The notes: generated from the sequence alone by a model not told the origin. A stretch of DNA of 64,000 nt from Streptomyces violaceoruber (GCA_000720805.1 JODI01000002.1:124001-188000), one strand, 5' to 3'; shown: positions 54,281-63,921, counted from the first letter of the stretch. Made by a program: numbers and translations.

Positions 54281-54856
54281 TCAGGGCGTGCGTGGGACCG
54301 CGGACACGGCCGGCTGGGAGTAGTCGGCGGACGCGGACGGAGCCGCCGCGGTGCCCTGCTCCAGGCCGGTGGAGGCGGGCGGCGGGGGCTGGTCCCGGTC
54401 GCCGGAGGAGGCGCTCCGGTAGACCGCGGCGAAGGCCAGCGCGACCATGCCGATGCCCATCACGATGGCGAGCAGCCACGCGACCGGGCGGTGCCAGCGG
54501 ACCTGTTTGCCGTACGTCCCGGAAGTGCCGTAGCGGCTTTCGAGGACGTCGGGGTCTCCCAGGTCGTCGAACTCGGGATCATGGCCGAAACCGCCGGGGT
54601 CCTCGGAGACGAACCCGTCCTCGTAGCGCTCGCCTCCGCTGTGGGCGCGGCGGGCCTCGGCCTCGGAGGCCTCCGCTCTCGCCTGCGCGGCGGCCAGGAG
54701 GCGCTCCACGGCGGTCGGCTCGTGCACCACCGCCGCCCGTACGAAGGCCTCGTCGAAGACCACGGAGGCGAACTCTTCGTCCGACACCCCGCGGTCGTGG
54801 TCGTCGTCGGGCTCCCAGCCGTCAGGGAACGGCGTGCCCCCCACGTCCTCCGGCAC
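54281..54856 (-). CDS. Single-pass membrane protein, paralogous N-terminus
   Basis: 191 residues. The N-terminus carries EFASVVFDEAFVRAAVVHEP, nearly the same as in its neighbour, followed by AVERLLAAAQARAEASEAEA (helical). A membrane helix at about 142-163 (PVAWLLAIVMGIGMVALAFA) is followed by a short Pro/Ser-rich outside tail. It has no sensory or enzyme domain. GTG at 54856 is the first good start of three; GGA lies four bases upstream. An in-frame TTG at 54883 is also possible. It is upstream of and same-strand with the 356-residue protein. Confidence 0.75.
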   Translation of the reverse strand: MPEDVGGTPFPDGWEPDDDHDRGVSDEEFASVVFDEAFVRAAVVHEPTAVERLLAAAQARAEASEAEARRAHSGGERYEDGFVSEDPGGFGHDPEFDDLGDPDVLESRYGTSGTYGKQVRWHRPVAWLLAIVMGIGMVALAFAAVYRSASSGDRDQPPPPASTGLEQGTAAAPSASADYSQPAVSAVPRTP

Positions 54857-55001
54857 GGATCCAGAGTAGACCTGGGGGGTCAATTTGGGCAGACGGTATG
54901 GAAATTCATCCGGTGGGTGAGACGCCGTTCCGGCGGCACGGGTCGGCGCCCTGCGTGCCGGTCGGGCGCATCTGCGCGGTCGGCGCCCCCGGGCGTACGC
55001 C

Positions 55002-56288
55002 TCAGCGCCGAACGTGCCCGTCCCCGGTGACGATGTACTTCGTGCTGGTCAGTTCCGGCAGGCCCATGGGACCGCGGGCGTGCAGCTTCTGCGTGGAGAT
55101 GCCGATCTCCGCGCCGAAGCCGAACTGGCCGCCGTCGGTGAACCGGGTGGAGGCGTTGACGGCGACTGTGGTGGAGTCGACCAGCTGGGTGAAGCGGCGG
55201 GCGGCCTGCTGGGAGGTGGTGACGATCGCCTCGGTGTGACCGGAGGTCCACAGCCGGATGTGCTCGACGGCCCGGTCCAGGGAGTCCACCACGGCGGCGG
55301 CGATGTCGTAGGACAGGTACTCCGTCTCCCAGTCCTCCGGGGTGGCCTCCACGACCGTCGCCTTGGAGTCCTTGGCGTACGCCAGCACCCGCTCGTCGGC
55401 GTGCACGGTCACGCCCGCCTCCGCGAGGGCGTCCAGGGCCCGTGGCAGGAACTGGGGGGCGATGTCCTGGTGGACCAGGAGCGTCTCGGCGGCGTTGCAG
55501 ACGCTGACGCGGTGGGCCTTGGAGTTGATCAGGATGTCGATCGCCATGTCGAGGTCGGCGTTCGCGTCGACGTAGACGTGGCAGTTTCCGGTGCCGGTCT
55601 CGATGACCGGGACGATCGACTCGGTGACGACGGTCTGGATCAGGGAGGCGCCGCCGCGCGGGATGAGCACGTCGACCAGGCCGCGGGCCCGCATCAGCTC
55701 GCGCACGCTCTCGCGGCTGTCGCCGGGCACCAGCTGCACGGCGTCGGCGGGCAGCCCGGCCCCGCCCACGGCGTCCCGGAGCACCCGCACGAGCGCGCTG
55801 TTCGACTCGTACGCGGAGGCCGAGCCGCGCAGCAGGACCGCGTTGCCGGACTTCAGGCACAGCGCCGCCGCGTCCACCGTCACGTTCGGGCGGGCCTCGT
55901 AGATGATCCCGACGACACCGAGCGGGACCCGGACCTGACGCAGGTCGATGCCGTTGGGCAGGGTCGAGCCGCGGACGACCTCGCCGACCGGGTCGGGCAG
56001 TGCGACGACGTCCCGTACGTCGGAGGCGATGGCCCGCACCCGCTCCGGGGTCAGGGTCAGCCGGTCGATGATCGCCTCGCTGGTGCCGGCCTCGCGGGCC
56101 TTGGCGATGTCCTTGGCGTTGGCCTCGACGATTTCGCTCGTACGGACCTCCAGCGCGTCCGCGATGGCGAGCAGCGCGTCGTCCTTCTCGGCCCGCGGGA
56201 GCGGCGCGAGGTCGGCGGCGGCGGCCTTGGCACGGTAGGCGGCCCGGGTGACCGGGGACATGGAGTCGTACGGCGAGAGCGTGGTCAT
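55002..56288 (-). CDS. proA: Gamma-glutamyl phosphate reductase
   Basis: 428 residues, full length. The catalytic cysteine is in [11 protein letters not shown]. The NADPH fold contains [18 protein letters not shown] and [16 protein letters not shown], and the end is [20 protein letters not shown]. It reduces glutamyl-5-phosphate to glutamate semialdehyde in proline synthesis. ATG at 56288 has no clear Shine-Dalgarno. proB lies 0.8 kb upstream with one unknown gene between them. Confidence 0.96.
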   Translation of the reverse strand: MTTLSPYDSMSPVTRAAYRAKAAAADLAPLPRAEKDDALLAIADALEVRTSEIVEANAKDIAKAREAGTSEAIIDRLTLTPERVRAIASDVRDVVALPDPVGEVVRGSTLPNGIDLRQVRVPLGVVGIIYEARPNVTVDAAALCLKSGNAVLLRGSASAYESNSALVRVLRDAVGGAGLPADAVQLVPGDSRESVRELMRARGLVDVLIPRGGASLIQTVVTESIVPVIETGTGNCHVYVDANADLDMAIDILINSKAHRVSVCNAAETLLVHQDIAPQFLPRALDALAEAGVTVHADERVLAYAKDSKATVVEATPEDWETEYLSYDIAAAVVDSLDRAVEHIRLWTSGHTEAIVTTSQQAARRFTQLVDSTTVAVNASTRFTDGGQFGFGAEIGISTQKLHARGPMGLPELTSTKYIVTGDGHVRR

Positions 56289-56406
56289 GAGGGAAGCCTA
56301 GTGCGCCTCAGGGGTGCGTCCAGCGGTCATCCCACAGCACGAGACAGGCCCCGCTCGGGCGCGGACCGCTCCACCGGACCGCGCGGATGTTCCGGAACCG
56401 GACCGC

Positions 56407-56892
56407 TCAAAAGGGGTGCACGCCCACCGGGGTCGCGGGCGCCGGGCCGTACCCCTCGGAGATGCGCTGGTGGTAGGTCTGGCGGTCGATGACCTCCAGG
56501 CCGACGATCTCCCACGGCGGCAGTCCGGCGGTCTGCCGGTGCTCGCCCCACAGGCGCAGGGCGACGGCGGCCGCGTCGTGCAGATCGCGGGCCTCCTCCC
56601 AGTACCGGATCTCTGCGTGGTCGTTGGCGTATCTGCTGGTCAGGAGGAAGGGATGGTCGTGGGCCAGCTGTTCGAGGGCACGCCGGACCTCCGCGAGCGG
56701 GGCCTCCTCGCCGGAGACGCTCAGGGTGACGTGCCACAGCCGGGGCAGGTCCTCGGGTTCGCCCTCGTAGCGGGCGCCGGCCGCGACGCTCGTCAGAGCA
56801 CGCTCCTCGCCCACCGCGCGCGAAGCCCCTGCGGCGCCACCGCCGCCACCGCGGGACGTCGCTACCCCTGTCCCAGGGCGCACTCGTCTCAC
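56407..56892 (-). CDS. Unknown protein between proA and proB
   Basis: 161 residues from GTG at 56892 with GGAGG five bases before it. The first 40 residues are Arg/Gly-rich; the rest is alpha/beta with LWHVTLSVSGEEAPLAEVRR, HPFLLTSRYANDHAEIRYWE and WEIVGLEVIDRQTYHQR. I know of no named domain. The position between proA and proB on the same strand suggests co-transcription, not necessarily a proline role. Confidence 0.7.
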   Translation of the reverse strand: MRRVRPGTGVATSRGGGGGAAGASRAVGEERALTSVAAGARYEGEPEDLPRLWHVTLSVSGEEAPLAEVRRALEQLAHDHPFLLTSRYANDHAEIRYWEEARDLHDAAAVALRLWGEHRQTAGLPPWEIVGLEVIDRQTYHQRISEGYGPAPATPVGVHPF

Positions 56893-57082
56893 GACGGCCT
56901 CCTTCACGGCACGGAACGACCCCGGGGGTCGGTCGGAATGTGTCCCTGAGACAAAGTTGAGCAGGCCGCACGGGCTCATGGGGCGGTTTTGCGGAACGTC
57001 CACCTCAGGGCGACGACCTTGCCAGGTCGTTCACCCCGTTTTCGGGTGTCGCGTGCCGTGATCACGGCTGCGGGAACACCGA

Positions 57083-58210
57083 TCACGGCTCCAGGAGCAC
57101 CAGGTCGTCCCGGTGAACGACCTCGCGCTCGTACGCCGGGCCCAGTTCGCGGGCGAGTTCCCGGGTGGAGCGGCCGATCAGCCGGGGGATCTCCTTGGCG
57201 TCGAAGTTGACCAGCCCGCGGGCCACCGCGTGCCCCTCGGCGTCGCGCAGTTCGACGGGGTCGCCAGCGACGAACTCGCCCTCGACGGAGGCGATCCCGG
57301 CCGGCAGCAGCGACTTGCGCCGGTCCACGACCGCCTTCACCGCGCCGTCGTCCAGCGTCAGCGAGCCCTGCGGGGTGGAAGCGTGCTGCAGCCACAGCAT
57401 CCGGTCGGCGGAGCGCTTGTCGGCGGGGTGGAAGTAGGTGCCGGTGTCGCCGCCGGACAGCGCCTCGGCCGCGTGGACCGCGCTGGTGAGCACCACGGGG
57501 ATACCGGCGGCGGCCGCGATCCGGGCCGCCTCGACCTTGGTGACCATGCCGCCGGTGCCGACGCCCGCCTTCCCGGCGCTGCCGATGTCCACCCCGCTCA
57601 GGTCGGACGGTGTCCGCACCTCCGCTATCCGCGAGGTTCCCGGCTTGCTCGGGTCGCCGTCGTACACGCCGTCCACGTCGGACAGCAGGACCAGGAGGTC
57701 GGCGTGGACGAGGTGGGCGACGAGGGCGGCGAGGCGGTCGTTGTCGCCGAAGCGGATCTCGTCGGTGGCGACGGTGTCGTTCTCGTTGACGATCGGGAGC
57801 GCGCCCATCGCCAGCAGTTTGTCGAGGGTGCGCGAGGCGTTGCGGTGGTGGGCGCGGCGGCTCATGTCGTCACTGGTCAGCAGCACCTGGCCGACGCGCA
57901 CGCCGTAGCGGGCGAAGGAGGCGGTGTAACGGGCCACGAGCAGGCCCTGGCCGACGCTGGCGGCGGCCTGCTGGCGGGCGAGGTCCTTGGGGCGGCGGCG
58001 CAGGCCCAGCGGGGCGAGCCCGGCTGCGATGGCGCCCGAGGAGACCAGCACGACCTCCCGCTCGCCTCCGCTGCGGCTCTTGGCGAGGACGTCGACGAGC
58101 GCGTCGACCCGGTCGGCGTCCAGGCCGCCGGCGGCGGTGGTCAGCGACGAGGAGCCCACCTTGACGACGATCCTGCGGGCCTCGCTCACGGCCTGCCTTG
58201 CCCCTGCCAC
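57083..58210 (-). CDS. proB: Glutamate 5-kinase with PUA domain
   Basis: 375 residues. The amino acid kinase domain has RIVVKVGSSSLTTAAGG, VSSGAIAAGL, the ALPIVNENDTVAT loop, and VDGVYDGDPSKPGT. A C-terminal PUA domain (VVDRRKSLLPAGIASVEGEF) completes the long bacterial form. It makes glutamyl-5-phosphate, the first proline step, usually feedback-inhibited. GTG at 58210 with GGGGACGGA upstream; GTG at 58189 is also possible. Confidence 0.95.
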   Translation of the reverse strand: MAGARQAVSEARRIVVKVGSSSLTTAAGGLDADRVDALVDVLAKSRSGGEREVVLVSSGAIAAGLAPLGLRRRPKDLARQQAAASVGQGLLVARYTASFARYGVRVGQVLLTSDDMSRRAHHRNASRTLDKLLAMGALPIVNENDTVATDEIRFGDNDRLAALVAHLVHADLLVLLSDVDGVYDGDPSKPGTSRIAEVRTPSDLSGVDIGSAGKAGVGTGGMVTKVEAARIAAAAGIPVVLTSAVHAAEALSGGDTGTYFHPADKRSADRMLWLQHASTPQGSLTLDDGAVKAVVDRRKSLLPAGIASVEGEFVAGDPVELRDAEGHAVARGLVNFDAKEIPRLIGRSTRELARELGPAYEREVVHRDDLVLLEP

Positions 58211-58541
58211 GTGCTGTCCGTCCCCTCGCGTCACTCCGGGTGCCCCGCCCGCAATGTACGCGAAGGGGACCACTCACGCGCGTCGGTTCCAGTCCCCGGA
58301 CAGCACGTGACAGGGGCCGGCGGCGGCCGTCCCGTCGGCTTCCGGTCACGCGCGTGTCGTCCCGTGGCCGGCGGGCGTCGACCCGGTCTTCCGTCATGCG
58401 ACGACTTCGGGGTGACCGCCGCACGTCTCCCCCGCCGACGGCTCCCGGCGACGACGCTCCGGCGGCGGCCCTGTGGTCGGCGGCGCGGGAGCGCCGGGCC
58501 CGGACGGCGGAGCGACGGGCCGCGGGGCTTCCCGGTCGGCG
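58211..58541. other. Intergenic region upstream of proB
   Basis: 331 bases without a credible gene. It should hold the proB promoter and the end of the glycosyltransferase transcript. I saw no convincing hairpin, repeat or promoter boxes. Confidence 0.5.
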
Positions 58542-59831
58542 TCAGGTGGTCGCGGGCGCGCCGGGGTCCGTCGCCGCCTCGCGCTGAGACAGGCCATGGA
58601 TCGGCTCCTTTGCCGCCGCGGCTCGCTCCCTCGGCGGATTCGGGCGAGGGAACAGCGTGCGGCGGACCTTGCGGGCCGCGCCGCGGAGGAACGCGTCGAG
58701 GGGGGCCTCGCGGTAGCCGGGGAAGGCGCGGGCCTCGCGGGGGTCGGCGAGGTAGACCGCGTCGGGGATGTCCGCCGCGCGGTCGCGGAAGTGGGGATAG
58801 GCGAGGTAGAGGCGGCGGCCCTTCTTCTCCAGGACGGCGGGCGCCTCCTTCTTGGCCTTGACGAACGCCACCACGTCCATGAGGAGGTCGGGCCGTTCGG
58901 CCGCCACGAGGTGCAGCCGCAGCCGCTCGTCGACCTTGAGACGGCGTGCGACGTCCTCGTTCCAGTAGGCCTCCATCAGCGGCCTCGCAAGATCGAACTT
59001 GTTCCGGCGGATCTCCTCGCTGTCCGTGAGGAACTTCGGCCCGAACTGCGGGAGCAGCGTCACCAGGAAGGGGCGGACCATCAGCACGTCCCGCTTCGGA
59101 CCCGGCGGAAGCAGGTCCGCGAGCAGGGTCATCAGGGCGCGCGCGGAGTCGAAGCGCAGGGTGTAACTCCCGCTCCTCGTCACGTGCTTGCCGTCCTCGC
59201 GGCCCACCAGGTAGTAGCAGGTGCGGTCGGCGAGCACGGACACGCCGTTCGCCCGCAGATACGCCTCCATCGTGAACAGCGCGTCCTCGCCGGTCCACAG
59301 GGACTCGTCGAAGCGCATGCCGTGCCGCTCGATGAGCTCGCGGCGGAACAGTTTCTGCGCACTCAGGGTGAACTTGATGTTGGAGGAGAAGACGTCGGTA
59401 CGTTTCAGCGTCTTGTCCCACATCGACCGCGGCGCGCTGCGGTTGACGCCCTCGACCTTGCCCAGGACGACGTCCGTGCCGTTCTCGTCGGCCATGGCGA
59501 TCATGCGCTGCAGGGCCTCGGGGCCGAGCCGGTCGTCGGCGTCGAGGAAGAAGACGTAACGCCCCCTCGCCCTGCCGAGACCGACGTTGCGGGGGCCGCT
59601 GGGGCCGCCGGAGTTGGCCTGGCGGATCACGGTGACCGGCATGGGGGCGCGGGCGGCGAACTCCTCGAGGTACTCGCCGGTGCCGTCCGTCGAACCGTCG
59701 TCGACGGCGATGACCTCGATGCGCGTGCGGTCGACGGTCTGTGCCTCGACGGATGCCAGGCAGTCGACCAGATACGGCATCGCTTCGTACGCCCCGATGA
59801 TCACGGTCACATCAGGCTGCGCAACGGTCAC
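58542..59831 (-). CDS. Family 2 glycosyltransferase (cell-wall glycopolymer)
   Basis: 429 residues. The GT-A domain at 5-230 starts VTVIIGAYEAMPYLVDCLAS and contains VIAVDDGSTDGTGEYLEEF, the metal motif VFFLDADDRLG and WTGEDALFTMEAYLR (catalytic Asp/Glu). The C-terminal 190 residues are helical and charged. It belongs to GT2 enzymes that transfer a sugar to a growing polymer. GTG at 59831 follows GGGAGAAG. It neighbours a TagF-like polymerase and a cytidylyltransferase-reductase. Confidence 0.88.
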   Translation of the reverse strand: MTVAQPDVTVIIGAYEAMPYLVDCLASVEAQTVDRTRIEVIAVDDGSTDGTGEYLEEFAARAPMPVTVIRQANSGGPSGPRNVGLGRARGRYVFFLDADDRLGPEALQRMIAMADENGTDVVLGKVEGVNRSAPRSMWDKTLKRTDVFSSNIKFTLSAQKLFRRELIERHGMRFDESLWTGEDALFTMEAYLRANGVSVLADRTCYYLVGREDGKHVTRSGSYTLRFDSARALMTLLADLLPPGPKRDVLMVRPFLVTLLPQFGPKFLTDSEEIRRNKFDLARPLMEAYWNEDVARRLKVDERLRLHLVAAERPDLLMDVVAFVKAKKEAPAVLEKKGRRLYLAYPHFRDRAADIPDAVYLADPREARAFPGYREAPLDAFLRGAARKVRRTLFPRPNPPRERAAAAKEPIHGLSQREAATDPGAPATT

Positions 59832-59995
59832 TCTTCTCCCCTTGTCACGGAAAATTTCCCCCGTATCGCCTCATCGGCAAGCTGGTAGACGGCCGGCCAG
59901 GGGAAGCGGTTGCCTCTTCACCAGGTGCTCGTGAGCCATTTCACATGGTGAATCGACAGGTTGCGGGTAAGGACGGACGCCCTTACATACGCACC

Positions 59996-60037
59996 AGGAC
60001 CCGGTTTTCGAGGATCACTCCTCGAAAACCGGGTCCT
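59996..60037 (-). terminator. Strong terminator after the TagF-like gene
   Basis: AGGACCCGGTTTTCGAGGA, loop TCAC, TCCTCGAAAACCGGGTCCT: a perfect 19-bp stem, 18 bases beyond the TagF-like gene's stop. Confidence 0.88.
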
Positions 60038-60055
60038 GAGGGGAAAAACGCGGGG

Positions 60056-62263
60056 TCAGCCCGCCGTCACACCGTCCGCCTCGCCCGCCGCCGACGACGG
60101 CGAGCCCGGCGCGGGCACCGCGTTCATCAGCTCGGCCTGGGCTTCCGCGGCCTCCGTGGCCGCCTCGGCCGCTCCGGCGTCCACCTCTCCGGCGTCCACC
60201 ACCGCTCCGACCGCCATCCGGGCCTCCTGGCCGGCGTTGCGCGTCTCGGCCTTGATCGCGAGGTTCGCCACCGCGGTGTTGAACTGCTCGATGGAGGGCG
60301 GCTCGTCCGGGCCCAGCAGGTACTGCTTCAGTTCCTTGCGGTCCTCGGCCAGCGGGTCGGCCGCCGGATCACGGACCGCGTCCAGCAGTGCGCCCAACTC
60401 GACCGCGTTGTTGGAAAGGATCACCGCGGCGCGTACGGCCGTGTTCTGCCGCTTGAACTCCTCCGCGCCGACCTCGGCGGAGTCCGTGACCGCGTACGGC
60501 TTGCCGCTGGCGATGAAGTCGGAGACCACGCTGGAGATGTCGGAGACCATCGCGTCGGACACGTTGAAGCAGTCGTACAGGCGCGGCTCGGCGCCCGCGA
60601 TGACCCGGTGCTCCCAGGCGGGGAAGGACCGCCAGTACATGTCGTTCCACTCGGCGCGCAGCCGGGCGATCTCCTCGTGCTTCTTGACGTCGACCACGCC
60701 GTCCCGGGTGGCCTCGGCCTCGTCGCCCTTCTCGCCGCCCTTGCCGACCAGCTCGGCGATCCGGGCCTCGATCCGGGCCAGCTCCGCCTTGGCCTGCTCG
60801 TGGGCGGCCGCGTCGGTCGTGAAGCGCGGGTCGGCGGCACGCTGGGTGGCGGCCTTCTCGACCAGGGCGGTGATCCGCCGGTGAGCGGCGGAGGCCTGCG
60901 CGCTGACGGTGCCGGTGAAGGGGTGCGGCTTGTACAGGACGCGGACCGGCGGGTCGGCCTTCACCAGCTTCTTCACGATGTTCTCGCCGGCCAGCACGAT
61001 CGAGGTGTTGCCCGGGTTGTCGTCCCAGCCCTCCCAGGTGGGCGCGTACAGCACCGTGGGGCACCGTTCGTCGGCGGCCCCGCCGCGGGAACCCTCGCGC
61101 CCCTCGGCCGCGCTCTGCCAGGTCTGGATCGGCGCCAGTTGGGGGCGGCCGACCTCGACGATGTCCTCGTCGCGGACACCGACGTCGGCGATGGCGTAGC
61201 GGTCGCGGCCGGCGCGGCCGGCGGTCCACACCTCGTCGTACACCTTGCTGTACGGGTTGACGCTGGCCAGCTTGTCGCTGTCGCCGTGGCCGATGAAGAC
61301 GTGCTTCATGGTCGGCACGCGCAGCATGTGGATGTTCTTGCCGACGTTCGCCGCGTACAGCGTCACGCGCACGGTGGACAGGTCCATGTTCATCAGGTGC
61401 ACCCCTCCGGGCACGCAGATGACGGGGACCGTGGTGGGCGCCAGGTTCTGCAGTATGACCCGCTCACGCAGGATGACCAGCGGCCTGGAGTCCAGTTGCT
61501 CCATGGTCTCCAGCCACATGTTGACCTGGTAGGCGGAGTCCTTGGAGCCGGAGAAGTACAGCACCGTCTCCGGCTTGTACTCGCCCAGCCAGTCGTCGAC
61601 CGCGGACAGGACCTTCGTGGCGTTCGGCGGGATGTTCGCGCCGCGCACGTACGGCATCAGCGCGAGGACGTACAGGGAGCCGAGGGCCAGCGTGATTCCG
61701 ATGCCGACGAAGCCGACCAGGGCGGAGTCCAGCTCCGCGGCGAGGAGTATCCCGACCACGGCCGCGAGGTCGATGTGCAGCATCTTCTCCGCGGACCGGT
61801 TGAGCAGGCCCTGCGGCGGGGCGTCCGGGATGCGGATGCGGGAGGCCAGGTCGACGTTGCGGGTGGCGACCGGCATGCGGCGGCGGTTGCGGATCAGGGT
61901 CACCAGGGCGCCGTGCGGGGCCTGGAGGCCGTAGAACGCGATGAAGCAGGCGGTCGCGCCGTAGAAGACCAGGCTGTCCGAGAGATCGAGGCGGGCCAGC
62001 AGCAGGATCAGCAGGAGCTGTCTGATCAGGAAGCGGATCGACAGGCCTGCGCGCACCTTGCTGAGGCGGTTGATCAGATAGCTGCCCTTGCGGTGCAGAT
62101 AGTGGTCCGCCAGGTACGTCACGGCGGTCGCGGCCGCGAAAGCGGGAACGCTCGGGACGAGCGCGGCCAGCATGAGGCAGGGATAGCCCAGCATCATGAG
62201 GACCGCCGCGGCCAGCTCGGCCGCGCTGCCCACCCGGGCGACGCGAATAGCGGTGGTTATCAC
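60056..62263 (-). CDS. TagF-like polyol-phosphate/glycan polymerase with membrane domain
   Basis: 735 residues. The first about 230 residues hold about six membrane helices (AAELAAAVLMMLGYPCLMLA, SIRFLIRQLLLILLLARL, AAVVGILLAAELDSALVGFV). The C-terminal domain is of the CDP-glycerol glycerophosphotransferase type: FIGHGDSDKLASVNPYSKVY, VLYAPTWEG, VLYKPHPFTG and SDAMVSDISSVVSDF. A charged coiled coil (HEQAKAELARIEARIAELVG) is inserted in it. It probably polymerises a phosphate-linked wall glycopolymer such as the polydiglycosylphosphate of Streptomyces; this is inference. GTG at 62263, with a weak ribosome-binding site. Confidence 0.85.
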   Translation of the reverse strand: MITTAIRVARVGSAAELAAAVLMMLGYPCLMLAALVPSVPAFAAATAVTYLADHYLHRKGSYLINRLSKVRAGLSIRFLIRQLLLILLLARLDLSDSLVFYGATACFIAFYGLQAPHGALVTLIRNRRRMPVATRNVDLASRIRIPDAPPQGLLNRSAEKMLHIDLAAVVGILLAAELDSALVGFVGIGITLALGSLYVLALMPYVRGANIPPNATKVLSAVDDWLGEYKPETVLYFSGSKDSAYQVNMWLETMEQLDSRPLVILRERVILQNLAPTTVPVICVPGGVHLMNMDLSTVRVTLYAANVGKNIHMLRVPTMKHVFIGHGDSDKLASVNPYSKVYDEVWTAGRAGRDRYAIADVGVRDEDIVEVGRPQLAPIQTWQSAAEGREGSRGGAADERCPTVLYAPTWEGWDDNPGNTSIVLAGENIVKKLVKADPPVRVLYKPHPFTGTVSAQASAAHRRITALVEKAATQRAADPRFTTDAAAHEQAKAELARIEARIAELVGKGGEKGDEAEATRDGVVDVKKHEEIARLRAEWNDMYWRSFPAWEHRVIAGAEPRLYDCFNVSDAMVSDISSVVSDFIASGKPYAVTDSAEVGAEEFKRQNTAVRAAVILSNNAVELGALLDAVRDPAADPLAEDRKELKQYLLGPDEPPSIEQFNTAVANLAIKAETRNAGQEARMAVGAVVDAGEVDAGAAEAATEAAEAQAELMNAVPAPGSPSSAAGEADGVTAG

Positions 62264-62349
62264 GGAGAACCTGCTCTGGGAGGGGTGCCGGTTGCCATTG
62301 CCGAAAAGGTCCGGAGAACGGATTGTGAAGACTCCTGGAATTTACGGAC

Positions 62350-62396
62350 TCAGGCCCCTGCGGATGCGCCGGAAACGGGCATCCACAGAGGCCTGA
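62350..62396 (-). terminator. Hairpin after the cytidylyltransferase-reductase gene
   Basis: TCAGGCCCCTGCGGATGC pairs, with a few mismatches, with GCATCCACAGAGGCCTGA; loop about 9-10 bases. It lies 26 bases past the stop, in a patch less GC-rich than its surroundings. Confidence 0.6.
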
Positions 62397-62421
62397 ACAA
62401 CAGAGAAATATTCGCTCGCGA

Positions 62422-63921
62422 TTATGCCACGCCGTCCTGGCGGTCCAGGACACTGGCCAGGGCCGCGTCGAAGCCGGACGCCTGGCCGGCCGACGCCGTC
62501 GGGTCCTGCTGGCGGACGTCGATGACGTGCCCGGTCAGCTCGGACAACAGCACGTCGAGCGAGGTGCGGGCCACCGCCTCGGAGGACAGCAGGCTGCCCG
62601 CGGGCTCCTGCCCGAAGGCCTTGGTGCGCATCGGCGTGGCGGTGCGCTCCGGGTTGATGCAGTTCACCCGGATGCCGTCACCGGCCCACTCGTCGGACAG
62701 GGCCTGGGTGAGGTTCACCATGGCGGCCTTGGTCGAGGAGTAGAGGCTGTACTCGGCCCGGCCGCGGGTGTAGCTGCTGGAGGTGTACAGCAGCAGCTGC
62801 CCCTTGGTCTCGGACAGGTACTTGTACGACGACCGGGCGATCTGCACGGGGGCGAGGTAGTTGACCTTCAGCGCTTCCTCGATGGTCGCGTTGTCGGTCT
62901 CGGCGAGCTTGCCGATGCGCAGCACACCGGCGGTGTTGACGACGTAGTCGATGCGCCCGGTCTCGGCGTACGCCTTGGACAGGGCGTCGTCGACCTCCTC
63001 CGGGTTCTCGACGTGGGTGCCGGTCGTGGAGCGGCCCAGCGCGTACACCTTCGCGCCGTAGGACTCGGCGAGTTCGGAGATGTCCTTGCCGATGCCGTAC
63101 GAACCGCCGAAGACGACGACCGTCCTGCCGGTCAGCAGCTGGCGGTAGGCCTCCTCGCCGTTCTGCTCCGGTGCGGCGGTCGAGGCCAGCTGGAACAGCT
63201 TGTCGGCGATGAAGACGTCGACCGGCTGGGTGACCTTCATGTTGTACTCGTCGCCGGCCACGACGTGGATCGGCACGTCCGGCAGGTACTTGAGCACGAC
63301 GGAGCAGTCGTCCGTGGCCTGGAAGTTGGGGTCGCCGGCCGCGACCTCGTAGGCCCGGCGGATCGTGGACAGCTTGAACGCCTGGGGCGTCTGGCCGCGG
63401 CGCAGCCGGGAGCGGTCCGGGATCTCGGTGATGAACTCGCCGTCGTCGCCGTGCTTGCGCGTGACGATGATGGTGTCCGCGGACGGGATGGCGACGTCGA
63501 CGGCCTGGTAGCGCTCCAGCGCGATGACGCAGTCGTCGATGACGCGCCGCGACAGCAGGGGGCGTACGGCGTCGTGGAACAGGACGTTGCGGTCCTCGCC
63601 GTCGGCCAGCCCCTCGCCCAGGGCCGCGATGGCGCGCTCGGTGGTCTCGTTCCGGGTGGAGCCACCCTCGATGATCTTCTTGACCTTCTGGAACCCGGCC
63701 TTGGCGACGATCTTCTCGATGTCGGGAACGTAGCCCGGCGCCATCAGCACGATGATGTCGTCGATCGAGTCGGCCTGCTCGAAGGTGGTCAGCGTGTGCT
63801 CGATGACCGCCTTGCCGGCGATCTTCAGAAGCTGCTTGGGGATCGACAGACCCACGCGCTGGCCGGTGCCACCGGCCAGGATCACTGCGGTGGTACGGGG
63901 CTTGTCTATGCGCTGTGACAC
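62422..63921 (-). CDS. Bifunctional cytidylyltransferase / short-chain reductase (TarI-TarJ-like)
   Basis: 499 residues with two domains. Residues 10-230: IspD/TarI cytidylyltransferase (TTAVILAGGTGQRVGLSIPK, FHDAVRPLLSRRVID, GQTPQAFKLSTIRRA). Residues 265-480: short-chain dehydrogenase (TVVVFGGSYGIGKDISELA, NTAGVL, Ser-Tyr-Lys as YTSSSYTRG / YSLYSSTKAAMVNL). This fusion fits synthesis of an activated polyol such as CDP-ribitol, i.e. reduction of a keto-sugar phosphate and coupling to CTP. GTG at 63921 starts MSQRIDKPRTTAV; AGGTAGG lies about 10 bases before. Its neighbours are polymer-assembly genes. Confidence 0.86.
   Translation of the reverse strand: MSQRIDKPRTTAVILAGGTGQRVGLSIPKQLLKIAGKAVIEHTLTTFEQADSIDDIIVLMAPGYVPDIEKIVAKAGFQKVKKIIEGGSTRNETTERAIAALGEGLADGEDRNVLFHDAVRPLLSRRVIDDCVIALERYQAVDVAIPSADTIIVTRKHGDDGEFITEIPDRSRLRRGQTPQAFKLSTIRRAYEVAAGDPNFQATDDCSVVLKYLPDVPIHVVAGDEYNMKVTQPVDVFIADKLFQLASTAAPEQNGEEAYRQLLTGRTVVVFGGSYGIGKDISELAESYGAKVYALGRSTTGTHVENPEEVDDALSKAYAETGRIDYVVNTAGVLRIGKLAETDNATIEEALKVNYLAPVQIARSSYKYLSETKGQLLLYTSSSYTRGRAEYSLYSSTKAAMVNLTQALSDEWAGDGIRVNCINPERTATPMRTKAFGQEPAGSLLSSEAVARTSLDVLLSELTGHVIDVRQQDPTASAGQASGFDAALASVLDRQDGVA

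Noticed and set aside
58211..58541. A protein gene in the gap upstream of proB
   Set aside because: The open frames there are Arg-rich, lack ribosome-binding sites and overlap as shadows on all frames.
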